DNA from: Natronoglomus mannanivorans
GTDB taxonomy: Archaea > Halobacteriota > Halobacteria > Halobacteriales > Natrialbaceae
Assembly (NCBI GenBank): GCA_025517485.1
Contig: JAOPKB010000018.1
Coordinates: 1-64,000 of the forward strand
Reading direction: 5' to 3'
Length of the DNA: 64,000 nucleotides
Shown here piece after piece: positions 25,315 through 35,087 of this stretch. The notes below the pieces were generated by a model, which was given only the letters and a program-made list of their open reading frames with translations, had not been told where the DNA came from and did not search any database. A program made the position numbers and the translations under genes. Each line of letters begins with the position of its first letter. Position 1 is the stretch's first letter.

Positions 25315-26199
25315 TCACGTCGTGTCTGGATCCCACGAACACGTTATTGACCAGTCTGCCCTGCCGCCGTCCGGTTTAACGTTGAGCTCGACTGGACGGT
25401 CAAGTCCCGCCGCAAATCCCACCGCAAGAAACGAACCAATCGGATGGTCAAACTGATCAACGTCACCAAACGAACCGTTTTGAACGGCGATCGTCGCTCG
25501 GCCTTCCTCAGGCCATACATCTACGTTCGCAGAACGGGCAAGTTCGAATTCTTTGACGAGACCATCTGTGAGCGCAAGCGCTAGTTTCGTCACCCCGTCT
25601 CCGAGGTCGCCGGTCAGTTGTGTCTGGAATTGTTGATAAAGACTAGCTCCCGTCGGCTCCAGAATGAGCCCTGTGTCTTCGTCGTCGATCGACCACGGGA
25701 TGGTCGGTTCGGGAGGGATATCGTAATCTCGTGTCGGTGGAACGTAGAGGAACACCTGTGATCGTTCAGTATCGGGAACGTACAGTCGCACCTGTGATCC
25801 CGCGATTTTTCTGGCGATCGCAGCTTCGTTTGCTGCGGTCGTGGCGTAAACCGCCTCGGCCACTGAACGTGGGACCTGTCGTTCGGCTCTAAGTGTTACG
25901 ATGAGAACGATTCCAAAGAGACCAGTTGCGGAGAGTGCGAACAACAGCTCTCGAACGTCACTGAAAACGACGCCGGCCCCCGCCGTGAGAATTGCAAAGA
26001 AGCCAAGCGTCACCAGACTACGTCGAAACGGGATGTTGCTAGTGCGTGTGAGTGAACTATCGGACGAAGTAAAAATTGACCGTGATTCGATCACTGACAA
26101 ATCATCCGACTGGCTGTGCTCGCTACCGGTTTCATTTTGCTGTTCGGTAACACTCTCCGCCGAAGGAGTTGCATCACTGTCGTTGTTATTTACATCCAT
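25315..26199 (-). CDS. two-helix membrane protein, DUF7982-like
   Basis: Encodes 294 residues from the ATG at 26199; the longer frame begins with a non-acidic segment unlike a haloarchaeal N-terminus. An acidic, Ser/Asn-rich head (about 1-65) is followed by two membrane helices (about 75-93 and 98-115) and a soluble domain containing VRLYVPDTERSQVFLYVPPT and LALALTDGLVKEFELA. The layout recalls haloarchaeal proteins next to DUF1616 genes, which I tentatively associate with DUF7982. It lies upstream of and divergent from the DUF1616 gene. Function unknown. Confidence 0.55.
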   Translation of the reverse strand: MDVNNNDSDATPSAESVTEQQNETGSEHSQSDDLSVIESRSIFTSSDSSLTRTSNIPFRRSLVTLGFFAILTAGAGVVFSDVRELLFALSATGLFGIVLIVTLRAERQVPRSVAEAVYATTAANEAAIARKIAGSQVRLYVPDTERSQVFLYVPPTRDYDIPPEPTIPWSIDDEDTGLILEPTGASLYQQFQTQLTGDLGDGVTKLALALTDGLVKEFELARSANVDVWPEEGRATIAVQNGSFGDVDQFDHPIGSFLAVGFAAGLDRPVELNVKPDGGRADWSITCSWDPDTT

Positions 26200-26643
26200 T
26201 CGATGTTGTGGGTGTACGGAGCAGCCTGATCGATTCGCGACTGCTACGCTGGCTAGGTTTGGAGTTCGCTTTTGATCGTTCGGTTCCACTACCTTCACTG
26301 TTCAAATTTAGGCAAAGGACCATAGCGCGGGTCCGTGGTTGGAGTAGAGACGATCCAGTCGGACTTGACGCGGGCAGCTCGCACGTGATACACTCTCTCA
26401 TAGGTGGGTGCACGTGCATGCAGTATGCTTCTCACTGGTTTGAATCTACGGGGGTAACACACAGTTGCACTTACATTCAAGAATGGGTGCCAGTATAGGA
26501 AATTAGAAATTAAACAATTTTGCCATTAAGAAACTTGTAGTTCAAATCATGACAAGTCTAACGATCCGACAAATTGGAGACGGTATGATTGTCTGTACAA
26601 TCACCAACTTGACTTTTCCCGTAGTGGGTCGTGAAATAGAAAG
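26200..26643. other. divergent intergenic region
   Basis: About 440 bp between divergent genes. AT-rich promoter-like sequence lies around 26500-26530 (gaaattagaaattaaacaat). No gene was recognised. Confidence 0.4.
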
Positions 26644-27666
26644 ATGACAGTCGACGTCCCGTCTTTCTTGAAGCCTGCTCGTTCTACCCAGCTGATACCC
26701 GTTGATCTTGCAATCGTTGTTGGCCTGCTTCTCATCGTCAATATTTCCGTGTTCGCACCGGTCATTCGCGAGACGCCGTTACGAGTCCCGTTCGTATTCG
26801 TCATGGCGCTATTCGTTCCAGGGTATGCTGTCGTCTCCGCACTATATCCAGAAGCCGGAACATCTCCTGCAGGCGACGTCAACGATGCGAAGCGTGAATC
26901 GTTTCTCGAAGCGCGGTTTCGCCCGGAGCTCAGTGGAACCGAACGCGTTGCGCTCTCGTTTGGGCTCAGTATCGTAATCGTTCCGATGATCGGTTTCCCG
27001 TTGACGATCGCTATGAATGGCGTATCCCCTACGTGGATACTACTCGCCGTTACGCTGTTCTCACTCCTCGCCACGTCAATCGCCGTCGTCCGCCGGTGGA
27101 ACGTTCCGGAGGAAGAACGGTTCATCGTCCCATATCGAGAGTGGATCGCGACAGCGAAAACCGGGATAAACCACCGGGACGCTCGTGCGGATGTCACTCT
27201 GTCGATTCTTCTCATTGCATCGATTATCCTGATGATAGGGACCATCGGATACGCGGGGATGATGCTTCCACAACAAGACCAATTCTCGTCGATCACGATT
27301 GACTTCGAGGAAGACGAAACCACAGTCGGCGAAGGGATTTTGAACGAAACCTCCTCAGGGCCGAATGGCACATTCGTCGTCGATATCGATAACCACGAAT
27401 ATCGATCGATAGAGTACACGCTCATCGTCCAGCAAACACATTCGCCGCCGGATAACGAATCAGGTGAAAACGAGCCCCGAGAACTTGACCAGTTCGAATT
27501 CACAGTGGATCACGACGAAACCGAACGGCTCGAATACGAGATCGATCCGGCGTACACTGGCGATGGTGCGCGCATCACCTTCCTATTGTACCCCGGTGAA
27601 AACCCAGACGAACCCGACGTTGAAAACGCGCCATACCATGCGTACGTTACCTTCGGCGACGAATGA
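26644..27666 (+). CDS. DUF1616 membrane protein
   Basis: Encodes 340 residues. Four or five membrane helices occupy the N-terminal two thirds (for example PVDLAIVVGLLLIVNISVFA, VPFVFVMALFVPGYAVVSAL, GTERVALSFGLSIVIVPMIG). The C-terminal about 120 residues after the last helix form an acidic extracytoplasmic domain. The PFVFVMALFVPGYA segment is the family mark. DUF1616 genes are common in archaeal surface-glycan loci; the biochemical role is unknown. The flippase gene starts 130 bp downstream on the same strand. Confidence 0.8.
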   Translation: MTVDVPSFLKPARSTQLIPVDLAIVVGLLLIVNISVFAPVIRETPLRVPFVFVMALFVPGYAVVSALYPEAGTSPAGDVNDAKRESFLEARFRPELSGTERVALSFGLSIVIVPMIGFPLTIAMNGVSPTWILLAVTLFSLLATSIAVVRRWNVPEEERFIVPYREWIATAKTGINHRDARADVTLSILLIASIILMIGTIGYAGMMLPQQDQFSSITIDFEEDETTVGEGILNETSSGPNGTFVVDIDNHEYRSIEYTLIVQQTHSPPDNESGENEPRELDQFEFTVDHDETERLEYEIDPAYTGDGARITFLLYPGENPDEPDVENAPYHAYVTFGDE

Positions 27667-27796
27667 CGTACGTACTGACCAACGGTGAGTTCGCAGTTCC
27701 AACCGACGCCCGCTCTCGCTCGAACCGCACGACCTGTTTTCCACTGCACAGTCTACTTCGTATCCAAATCGCTGTTCCGTTTGCTCAAGGTAGTAC

Positions 27797-29257
27797 ATGA
27801 GACGAGATCTCGTTACGAGTATCACGGCAGAATTTGGCGGGAGGGTCTTTCATGCCGTGATTGCAGGCGTATTGCTGGTTTTTCTTACGCGAACGCTCGG
27901 GGCAGAGACGTACGGGATATTCGCTCTCGCCGTGTCGATTTGCGCTTTCTCAAGGCTATTTAGTGAACTTGGAATTGCTCCCTCCGCCGCGCGGTACGTT
28001 GCAGGGTTCAAAGATACACAGCCGGGAGCGGCGAGTATCGTAGTCAGAGAGTCCTTGACGTTCGCGGTCGTAGCAGCCGTGACTGTGTCCCTCCTTCTGG
28101 TGGTATCTGCTGACTGGATCGGCGCTCTCCTAGACGAACCAGCCCTCTCTGGCGTCATTCTCGTCGGGGCCGGATACGTGGCGTTTTACTCCCTTCACCG
28201 CTACAACAGAACGCTCCTACAAGGATTCGAGAAAGTAGCAGGGAGCGCGAAACTTCACGTGATGGAGGCGATTTTCACCGGGCTGTGTGTGATCGTCGTC
28301 GTTCTCTACGAGCCCTCAGCTATGGCGGCCATGTTCGGATACACAGTGGGCTTCGGTGCAGTCGCTCTCGTCGGATTGTACTTGGTGAACGTTGCGCACA
28401 AACCGGCGAATACGACATCACTATCTCGATCCGAAATTCGACTACAAATCCTGAAGTATAACGTTCCACTCTCCGTGACGAGGTTGTCGAACGAAATAGA
28501 TAGGCAGGTTGATATATTGCTCGTTGGTTACTTGCTTAATCCACTGGCCGTCGCCTTCTATATGATCGGAAAGGAAATATCGCGGCTCATCGGTGTCCCG
28601 GCAGCGTCTATTGGTTTTGCTCTCTCCCCCACCTACGGTGCAATAAAAGCGACCGGGAACGTTGACCGCGCTGCGTCCATCTATGAGGAGAGTTTGAACA
28701 ATGTCCTTATCTTTTATATCCCTGCCTGTCTAGGTATTGCCCTTATCGCAGAAACTATGATTCTAAATGTTTTCGGCGACGAGTACGTTGGAGCAATCAC
28801 CGTCGTTCAAATCCTCTCACTATTCATCTTTTTCGAAGGACTTGCCTATATCTCGAGTGAGGCGTTGGACTACCTCGGAAGAGCCCGAACCCGCGCACTG
28901 ATCTACTCGATCGCAGCGGTGAGCAACTTCTGCCTGAACCTCGTCTTGATCCCTATGATCGGTGTAGAGGGGGCCGCAATTGCCACCGTCATCACACATG
29001 GAACGTACTCTCTTCTCACGGTGTACCTCGTCTATACAGAACTATCATTCAGTTTCTCGACAGTTCGGCGGAATTTCGTTCGAGTGTTGACCGTGTCGCT
29101 TCTCATGGGCGTTGCAGTGTATATACTCCTCCAACTCTCCACTGGATTCACCGCGCTACTGCTGGGAATAGGGGTAGGGGGTGGAATTTGGATTGTCGGC
29201 TGTCACGCACTAGACCTTTTCGATTACAAGCAATTGATCGCAATGGTTCGAGGGTGA
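27797..29257 (+). CDS. oligosaccharide flippase, MATE/Wzx superfamily
   Basis: Encodes 486 residues with about 14 membrane helices, the standard size for polysaccharide-type flippases (Wzx, archaeal AglR). The start LVTSITAEFGGRVFHAVIAG and GAETYGIFALAVSICAFSRL are typical. It would move a lipid-linked oligosaccharide across the membrane. It follows the DUF1616 gene and converges with the glycan-synthesis genes on the minus strand, so it is the likely exporter for their product (inference). Confidence 0.88.
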   Translation: MRRDLVTSITAEFGGRVFHAVIAGVLLVFLTRTLGAETYGIFALAVSICAFSRLFSELGIAPSAARYVAGFKDTQPGAASIVVRESLTFAVVAAVTVSLLLVVSADWIGALLDEPALSGVILVGAGYVAFYSLHRYNRTLLQGFEKVAGSAKLHVMEAIFTGLCVIVVVLYEPSAMAAMFGYTVGFGAVALVGLYLVNVAHKPANTTSLSRSEIRLQILKYNVPLSVTRLSNEIDRQVDILLVGYLLNPLAVAFYMIGKEISRLIGVPAASIGFALSPTYGAIKATGNVDRAASIYEESLNNVLIFYIPACLGIALIAETMILNVFGDEYVGAITVVQILSLFIFFEGLAYISSEALDYLGRARTRALIYSIAAVSNFCLNLVLIPMIGVEGAAIATVITHGTYSLLTVYLVYTELSFSFSTVRRNFVRVLTVSLLMGVAVYILLQLSTGFTALLLGIGVGGGIWIVGCHALDLFDYKQLIAMVRG

Positions 29258-29357
29258 AAGGAAGAGGTACGACAGTGGCTACGTGCTTCCTGTAGTATAA
29301 TATACCATCTCAATGAATGAACCCTGCCGGTCTCGAGTAACTATTTCGAGACCTCGA

Positions 29358-30401
29358 TCAGTTATCCATAGCTGCTTCGACCGCTTCGACGATAAAATCT
29401 GTCGTATCGGTGTTCTCCTCGAGGTACTGATCTCGTCGCGACTGCCAAGTCTCTGGTTGTTCTGCCAGCAGCGACAGTGCCCGGTCGAGGATCTCAGTCT
29501 CATCCGGATCTTCATCGTATCTGAACGCGAGTCCGTACTCTCGTTCGAGTTCGTCAACCACTCCCGCGGAGTAGGACGAGACGTACATCGCCGGGGTACC
29601 AAGTACGGCGCTTTCGAGCGCCATCGTCGATCCCTCGCCGAGGTAGAGATCCGAATAATACATGAGATCGAGTATTTTGTGCGGGGGGATGTCGACCTCG
29701 TGACGCCGGAGCTGCCGCGGAAGTTCGGTTTCGGATGTGATGAGTACTGTTGCACCGGCCCGTTCTAATTGTTCGACGATCGCCTCGGTATTGCCGAGAC
29801 CACCGTGACCGATGTCGTGGGCGGCTTCCCACGCGATCAATCGAATGAGAACGAGTTGTTCGTCTTCGTCGACGCCCGCCGCATCGAGCACCGTCGGATC
29901 CGGTTCGAACCGATTGGGATGGAGATACGCGAGTTGGTGATTTCCTGCGTAGCGAACGTGTTTCGAACCAAGATCTCCCCAGTAGGATGCTGGCGTGCAA
30001 ATCACGTCCGCGAATGGGTATGCGAGAGTGTTTTGGATGGTCGCGTGTTCGGTATCCGTGAAAAGGATACTTCGGCAATTGAAGCAGGTCGAAGCGTGGG
30101 TGATAGCGGGTTCACTCACCGCAAGTAAGACCGCGCCGTCCATCTTTCGAGTTCGCTTCAGAATTTCGTACTCGTACTTCGCCTGTACTCTAACAAGTTG
30201 AAAGAGCGAGTGCGCTTCACCAGCCAGGAGGGTGTATTCGATGTCGTACACGTCTAGCAAGTCACAGGCGATATCTTTCTCTCGGGCGAAGACGTGCACG
30301 TTGTACCCGGCTTCCGATAATTCGTGGATCGCGTTCCTGAAGAAGTGGACGTTCGCTGGGTGCTGAATCGTCACGACGACGTCTCGGTCGTATTTACTCA
30401 T
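29358..30401 (-). CDS. DUF354 family protein, GT-B/2-epimerase-like
   Basis: Encodes 347 residues from the ATG at 30401 (MSKYDRDVVVTIQHPANVHF). An alternative ATG at 30467 overlaps the upstream stop by 8 bp and encodes MSEHSRDVVVDGQP, an imperfect copy of the same N-terminus. DUF354 proteins have a two-Rossmann fold like UDP-GlcNAc 2-epimerases and GT-B glycosyltransferases; YLGEGSTMALESAVLGTPAM is the nucleotide-sugar-binding region. It could be the missing sugar 2-epimerase or a transferase of the pathway. Last gene of the minus-strand glycan operon. Confidence 0.75.
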   Translation of the reverse strand: MSKYDRDVVVTIQHPANVHFFRNAIHELSEAGYNVHVFAREKDIACDLLDVYDIEYTLLAGEAHSLFQLVRVQAKYEYEILKRTRKMDGAVLLAVSEPAITHASTCFNCRSILFTDTEHATIQNTLAYPFADVICTPASYWGDLGSKHVRYAGNHQLAYLHPNRFEPDPTVLDAAGVDEDEQLVLIRLIAWEAAHDIGHGGLGNTEAIVEQLERAGATVLITSETELPRQLRRHEVDIPPHKILDLMYYSDLYLGEGSTMALESAVLGTPAMYVSSYSAGVVDELEREYGLAFRYDEDPDETEILDRALSLLAEQPETWQSRRDQYLEENTDTTDFIVEAVEAAMDN

Positions 30402-30459
30402 TGATGTCTTCCGCCGACTGGAACCGGGCTGGCCGTCCACGACGACGTCTCGACTATGT

Positions 30460-31494
30460 TCACTCATTAATGACCACCACATTGCCGCTATTCGACTGCC
30501 TATCGAAAACCAAAACGACGAGCCATAACAGTACACCGAGGACGAACGTGATCCCGCTGAGAAGTCGTCCGCTTCCGAGCTCACTGGTTCGATCTTTCTG
30601 CTCGAGAGTTGACTGAATTCCCCCTATCACTCCAAGTGCTACAGCGATACTGCCGACGAGGAACCCCAGTCCAATCGGGTGCGCAGGTTCCACGTATTGA
30701 ATACGCAATCGCTGGAGGAAGGTCGAGAGCAACATCTTCGACACTCTTGGGATGTACGTTTTGTATCGAATAGTTGACTTCTCCTCGCCGTAAATTGGAT
30801 TCATCACCACATCGCCAACGCGCATTTCGGCGACGTTCAGCTTCACTAAGAGATCGTTGCAGTACCCATAGTACTCGTACATGTCGTCAATATCTATGGC
30901 ATCGAGTGCTCGGTGGGAAATTGCCGTGTATCCGTTCTGCGGGTCCGTCACTGCCCAGTATCCGGAAGCAATCCGCGTGAGATACGTCAAAATGTTATTC
31001 CCGACGAATCGTACTAACGGCATTGATTGTCTCGAGTACCCGACTAATCGGTTACCTTTGGTGTAGTCGACCCGTCCGTCGACGATCGGGTCGAGTAACT
31101 TACGCATCAGGGCAGGATCCATCTGGCCGTCCCCATCAACGGTGACGGTAACATCGATGTTGTCAGCGTGGGCATGTCGATAGCCAGTCTTGATTGCGCC
31201 ACCTGCGCCCCGGTTCTCACGGTGACGGATAGGTACGACACGGGTCGAAGTGCTGGCGTCGGCGACCTGCATCGTGGAATGTACGCTGGATGCGTAGAGC
31301 GTTCCGTTACGTACAGTGAGAGCTTTGTCATCCTCCGCAGCGTTCTGTATTTCGCTCCAGGTGTCGTCGGTTGAGCGGTCGTCGATGACGTAAATTCGAT
31401 CCACGAACTCTGGTTGTGCGCGAATTACGTCATAGACGAAATCCACTTCATTGTATGCAGGGATAACGACGGCGATGGTGTGATCTTTGTACAT
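30460..31494 (-). CDS. family 2 glycosyltransferase, dolichol-phosphate-sugar synthase-like
   Basis: Encodes 344 residues. The GT-A domain covers about 1-245: VVIPAYNEVDFVYDVI, VIDDRSTDDTW and the metal-binding VTVDGDGQMD. Two membrane helices near the C-terminus (about 262-284 and 303-325) anchor it. This resembles archaeal AglJ/AglD-type enzymes that load a sugar on dolichol phosphate or a lipid-linked glycan. It begins 2 bp after the nucleotide-sugar dehydrogenase stop, so co-translated. Donor sugar is probably the diacetamido-uronic acid made by its neighbours (inference). Confidence 0.85.
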   Translation of the reverse strand: MYKDHTIAVVIPAYNEVDFVYDVIRAQPEFVDRIYVIDDRSTDDTWSEIQNAAEDDKALTVRNGTLYASSVHSTMQVADASTSTRVVPIRHRENRGAGGAIKTGYRHAHADNIDVTVTVDGDGQMDPALMRKLLDPIVDGRVDYTKGNRLVGYSRQSMPLVRFVGNNILTYLTRIASGYWAVTDPQNGYTAISHRALDAIDIDDMYEYYGYCNDLLVKLNVAEMRVGDVVMNPIYGEEKSTIRYKTYIPRVSKMLLSTFLQRLRIQYVEPAHPIGLGFLVGSIAVALGVIGGIQSTLEQKDRTSELGSGRLLSGITFVLGVLLWLVVLVFDRQSNSGNVVVINE

Positions 31495-31496
31495 GA

Positions 31497-32819
31497 TTAT
31501 AGAGTCCGATAGTTGAAGCCGAGGTTGGTCACGTCACGCTCGTCAAGGACACGATCGACGTCGACGATGAACGGATTCACAGCCATGTCAGACGCTACTT
31601 GGCGGAGGTCGATCGAGTGAATCATGTCGTGTGGGGTTGCCAGAATCATCCCGTCGATTTCGTCGAACGAGAGCGTTTCTTGAATCTCGATCTCGAGTTC
31701 GGCTTCAGCAACGTGACGATCCACGTACGGATCGAAGCCGATTACGTCGACGCCATACGACTCGAGGTGGTGTATCGTGCCGCTGACAGCCGACGTTCGG
31801 ATGTCTGCAACGCCCGGTTTGTACGAGAGTCCAAAGACGAGTACGGTACTGGAACGAGGCACCTTTTCACATTCGTTCATGCATCTGAACGAAAGCTCGG
31901 CGACGTGTTTTGGAACGTACTCGTTTACGGCACGGGCTTGTTGGATTAACTTCGGTGTGAATCCGTGTCGCTGAGCCTCAGTGATGATAAAGAACGGGTC
32001 GATGGGTATGCAGTGCCCGCCAACTAACCCCGGACGATACTTGTGGAAGTTCCATTTGGTTTCTGCGGCTTCGAGGACCGCTCTCGTATCGAGTTCGAGA
32101 TGTTCACACGCGATTGCGAGTTCATTGACGAGTGCGATGTTTATGTCTCGTTGAATGTTTTCGACGCACTTCGCCGCTTCTGCGATTTCGATCTCTGATG
32201 CGCGATGCACGCCGGCGTCGACGATCGTTTCGTACAACGCGGCGACTTCTTCGAGAACATCGTCCGTTTGTCCGCTAACAATTCGCATCACGTCCCGGAT
32301 TCCGTGTTCGGTGTCACCAGGAACGACACGTTCGGGTGAATAGCCGACGAAGACGTCCTCGCCGACGGTAAGGTTCGAGGTGCGTTCGATCGCAGGTATC
32401 AGTATCTCCCGTGTTGCACCCGGATACACGGTCGATTCGAGGACGATGATTGTTTCTGGTTCAACGTGACGTCCGACGGTTTCTCCCGCTTGTTCGACGT
32501 ACGTTAGATCCGGTATTTTGAGCTCAGTGACTGGCGTCGGTACCGTGATCAACACGAACCCGGCCTGACTGATGGCGGAGGGATCGTCAGTGAATGTGAT
32601 GTCGCACTCCTCTATCGCTTCGTCACCAACGTCGCCGGTCACATCGAAACCAGATGCGAGGCGATCGATTTTTTCGGGGTTAATGTCGTACCCGATGACG
32701 TTGTAACTGGTACGAGAGAACTCGTATGCGAGCGGTAAGCCGACGTAACCGAGGCCGACGACGCAGATCGTACGCCGTTTGGGAGATGGTCGGTTTTCGC
32801 TGAATCGTGCTTCACTCAT
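31497..32819 (-). CDS. nucleotide-sugar 6-dehydrogenase (WbpA/WecC type)
   Basis: Encodes 440 residues from the ATG at 32819; the longer frame adds a poor leader. NAD motif VVGLGYVGLPLAYEF, catalytic Cys in GLVGGHCIPIDPFFI and C-terminal SYKPGVADIRTSA mark the UDP-GlcNAc/UDP-ManNAc dehydrogenase clade, distinct from the UDP-glucose dehydrogenase at 61.7 kb. It oxidises C6 to a carboxylate in two steps with NAD. It is in line with a 3-dehydrogenase and aminotransferase, the order of the Wbp-type UDP-GlcNAc3NAcA pathway. Confidence 0.87.
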   Translation of the reverse strand: MSEARFSENRPSPKRRTICVVGLGYVGLPLAYEFSRTSYNVIGYDINPEKIDRLASGFDVTGDVGDEAIEECDITFTDDPSAISQAGFVLITVPTPVTELKIPDLTYVEQAGETVGRHVEPETIIVLESTVYPGATREILIPAIERTSNLTVGEDVFVGYSPERVVPGDTEHGIRDVMRIVSGQTDDVLEEVAALYETIVDAGVHRASEIEIAEAAKCVENIQRDINIALVNELAIACEHLELDTRAVLEAAETKWNFHKYRPGLVGGHCIPIDPFFIITEAQRHGFTPKLIQQARAVNEYVPKHVAELSFRCMNECEKVPRSSTVLVFGLSYKPGVADIRTSAVSGTIHHLESYGVDVIGFDPYVDRHVAEAELEIEIQETLSFDEIDGMILATPHDMIHSIDLRQVASDMAVNPFIVDVDRVLDERDVTNLGFNYRTL

Positions 32820-32936
32820 CGATCTCGGCCCCGTTTCTTTTGCGTCTGTACGCGCGGCCAACAATTCGTCTCCAGTTCGGTCATCGAACGGATTGGTTCG
32901 GGAGTCAGTATCGGTGTTGAAAGGTGATTTTTCATA

Positions 32937-33911
32937 TTAGGCTCCTAACATTGTTTGTTCAGTCATTCCTTCTCGATCGATCCGATGGGCCACCTTGATC
33001 GCATTGAGTCCGTCTTCGACCGTGACCTGCGGCGTTTCATCAGCTGCGGCGGCACGGATAAACGACTCAAGTTCCAACTGAAGCGGTTCTTCTTTCGGAA
33101 TGCTCAGTTGTTCGACGACACCCTCGTGGCGATACTTGAGTCCCCCATTGTCGTCGAGATACTCTGGGTCCGACCGACGGTAGATGTTGATCGTCTGATT
33201 GAAATAATCGAGGTCGATCAAACACGCTTCCGTCGTGACTCGTAAGGTCCTGATCTTCCGTTGAGTGACATGGCTTGCCGTCAGCGAGGCCATCATTCCC
33301 GATTCGAACTTTAGCAGTGCCGAGACATGTTCGTTATTCGCAACGCCAGTTCCTTTTACCGACGTAGGCATGCTGTTAGCGAGCGACAGAACCACGTCAA
33401 TATCGTGGATCATCAGGTCGAACACCGCGTTGTCGGTAATCCGGGTTCCTGGTGACGGACCCAACCGTAGACAGGTAATATCGAACACGTGTTGTTCAGC
33501 GATCAGATCTTTCAATGCGCTCACGGCAGGATTGAACCGCTCTACGTGACCGACCTGTACCGGAACGCCGGCCTGTTTCGCTTTCGAAAACAGACGTCTA
33601 CCCGCGTCGAGATCGGCAACCATCGGCTTCTCGATGAGTGTCGCGACGCCTGCGTCTAAGCAGGATATCGCCGTATCGTAGTGAAACTTCGTCGGAACGG
33701 CGATAGACACGGCGTCTACTCTGCTTAACAGTGCCTCGAGCGACATTGCCTCAGAGTCATACGAACGCGCCACCTGCTCGGCCCGCTCTCCGTACACGTC
33801 GTGAACTCCGACCAGATTCACGGACGGGAGAGAGTTGTACACCCTGGCGTGGTGGATCCCCATCGTACCGACGCCGATGACGCCAACATTGATTGGACGT
33901 TCACTGAGCAT
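32937..33911 (-). CDS. Gfo/Idh sugar 3-dehydrogenase (WbpB/WlbA-like)
   Basis: Encodes 324 residues. Rossmann motif VGVIGVGTMGIHHARVY, conserved EKPMVADLD, and FDLMIHDIDVVLSLA with the catalytic-type His. WbpB/WlbA enzymes oxidise C3 of UDP-GlcNAcA with bound NAD. Its ATG overlaps the aminotransferase stop by 11 bp, so the two are coupled, and the product of this step is the substrate of that aminotransferase. Assignment rests on family and neighbours. Confidence 0.82.
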   Translation of the reverse strand: MLSERPINVGVIGVGTMGIHHARVYNSLPSVNLVGVHDVYGERAEQVARSYDSEAMSLEALLSRVDAVSIAVPTKFHYDTAISCLDAGVATLIEKPMVADLDAGRRLFSKAKQAGVPVQVGHVERFNPAVSALKDLIAEQHVFDITCLRLGPSPGTRITDNAVFDLMIHDIDVVLSLANSMPTSVKGTGVANNEHVSALLKFESGMMASLTASHVTQRKIRTLRVTTEACLIDLDYFNQTINIYRRSDPEYLDDNGGLKYRHEGVVEQLSIPKEEPLQLELESFIRAAAADETPQVTVEDGLNAIKVAHRIDREGMTEQTMLGA

Positions 33912-34971
33912 AGTCGAGAATCACCTCCGAAATGTGGTCGACATCGTCTCTCGTGACGGACGGATGGACCGGTAGCGAGAGAACCTCGGTCGCTACGCGC
34001 TCTGCGACGGGTGCGACGTGATCGAGCTCGTACGCCGGCTGGTTGTGAATGCAAACTGGATAGTAGATCCCAGTAGCAACTCCGTGCCGTTTGAGGTGTT
34101 GCTGCAGTTCCTCTCGCTCAGGGGCACGAATCGTGTACTGGTGATAGACGTGCCTGCAACGCTGTGGTTCTTCTGGAAGGACCAACGAGGTTTCCGTGAG
34201 ATTCGCAGTCAGTTGCGCGGCGTTCGCACGGCGGCGTTCGATGAATCCCGAAAGACGCTCTAATTGGACGCGCCCGATCGCGGCTGCGATATTCGTCATT
34301 CGAAAGTTGTAGCCGACGAACTCGTGAATGTACGTGTCCGACCGACCGTGATCGATGAACTGTCTCACCCGGTCTGCGACCTTACGACGATCGGTGACGA
34401 TCATCCCTCCCTCACCGGTGGTCATATTTTTCGTCGGATAAAACGAAAAACACGCGACGTCACCGAACGTTCCTACGCGTTGTCCTCGATAGGTTGCCCC
34501 GTGGGCCTGGGCACAATCTTCGATGAGCGGAACGTTTAATTCGTCCGCTATATCAGATAATTCGGCCATGTCAGCCGACAATCCGTACAGATGAACCCCG
34601 AGAATCGCGTCGACATCTGTTTCAGCCACTACTTCTTGTACAGCCCCAGGATCGAGATTATACGTCTCCGAATCGATATCGGCGAAGACTGGTTCTGCTC
34701 CAACGTGTTTAATCGCGTTCGCTGTCGCGATGAACGAGAACGGGGTCGTCAATACGCAATCCCCCTCACCGATGCCAAGCGCCGAAAGTGCAGCTTGGAG
34801 TGCCGTCGTCCCGTTCGATGTTGCGACACCGTACTCCGCTCCGCAGTAGTCGGCGAACTCGTCCTCGAACGCACGAACCTCGCTCCCGTCAGCTAACATC
34901 CCACTCTCGAGAACGGACGAGACACGCTCGCGCTCGGCGGCTCCGAGGATCGGCCTCGAAATGGGGATCAT
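33901..34971 (-). CDS. DegT/DnrJ/EryC1 aminotransferase (WbpE/WlbC-like)
   Basis: Encodes 356 residues. SNGTTALQAALSALG, IEDCAQAHGATYRG and the PLP Lys in FSFYPTKNMTTGEGGMIV are complete. It would convert the 3-keto sugar to the 3-amino sugar with glutamate. The ATG overlaps the stop of the 39-codon acyltransferase relic upstream (ATGA), preserving the arrangement of a former acyltransferase-aminotransferase pair. A copy of its first 12 codons lies at 37825-37860. Confidence 0.88.
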   Translation of the reverse strand: MIPISRPILGAAERERVSSVLESGMLADGSEVRAFEDEFADYCGAEYGVATSNGTTALQAALSALGIGEGDCVLTTPFSFIATANAIKHVGAEPVFADIDSETYNLDPGAVQEVVAETDVDAILGVHLYGLSADMAELSDIADELNVPLIEDCAQAHGATYRGQRVGTFGDVACFSFYPTKNMTTGEGGMIVTDRRKVADRVRQFIDHGRSDTYIHEFVGYNFRMTNIAAAIGRVQLERLSGFIERRRANAAQLTANLTETSLVLPEEPQRCRHVYHQYTIRAPEREELQQHLKRHGVATGIYYPVCIHNQPAYELDHVAPVAERVATEVLSLPVHPSVTRDDVDHISEVILDYAQ

Positions 34972-35087
34972 ACGGCGTTGTTCCCCTCCCGAGGGGCATT
35001 CGGAAGCGGTTCGTGCGTTGTGTTCTCCGTGTACACGTGTCCGATCGAGCGGTAAATTACAGTATTGTTTCCAGACGTCGAAGTCAT
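34968..35087 (-). pseudogene. acyltransferase relic with in-frame 456-bp internal deletion
   Basis: Reads MTSTSGNNTVIYRSIGHVYT, then ENTTHEPLPNAPREGNNAV and stop: 39 codons. The first 24 match the N-terminus and the last 15 the C-terminus of the intact hexapeptide acyltransferase at 37857-38432 (MSGNNAEIQRSIGYAYAKDT and HKPLPDVLRGGNDAV). The missing core corresponds to 456 bp, bounded in the intact copy by GTTG at 37906 and 38362. Frame, start and the ATGA overlap with the aminotransferase survive, so it may still be translated. Confidence 0.75.
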
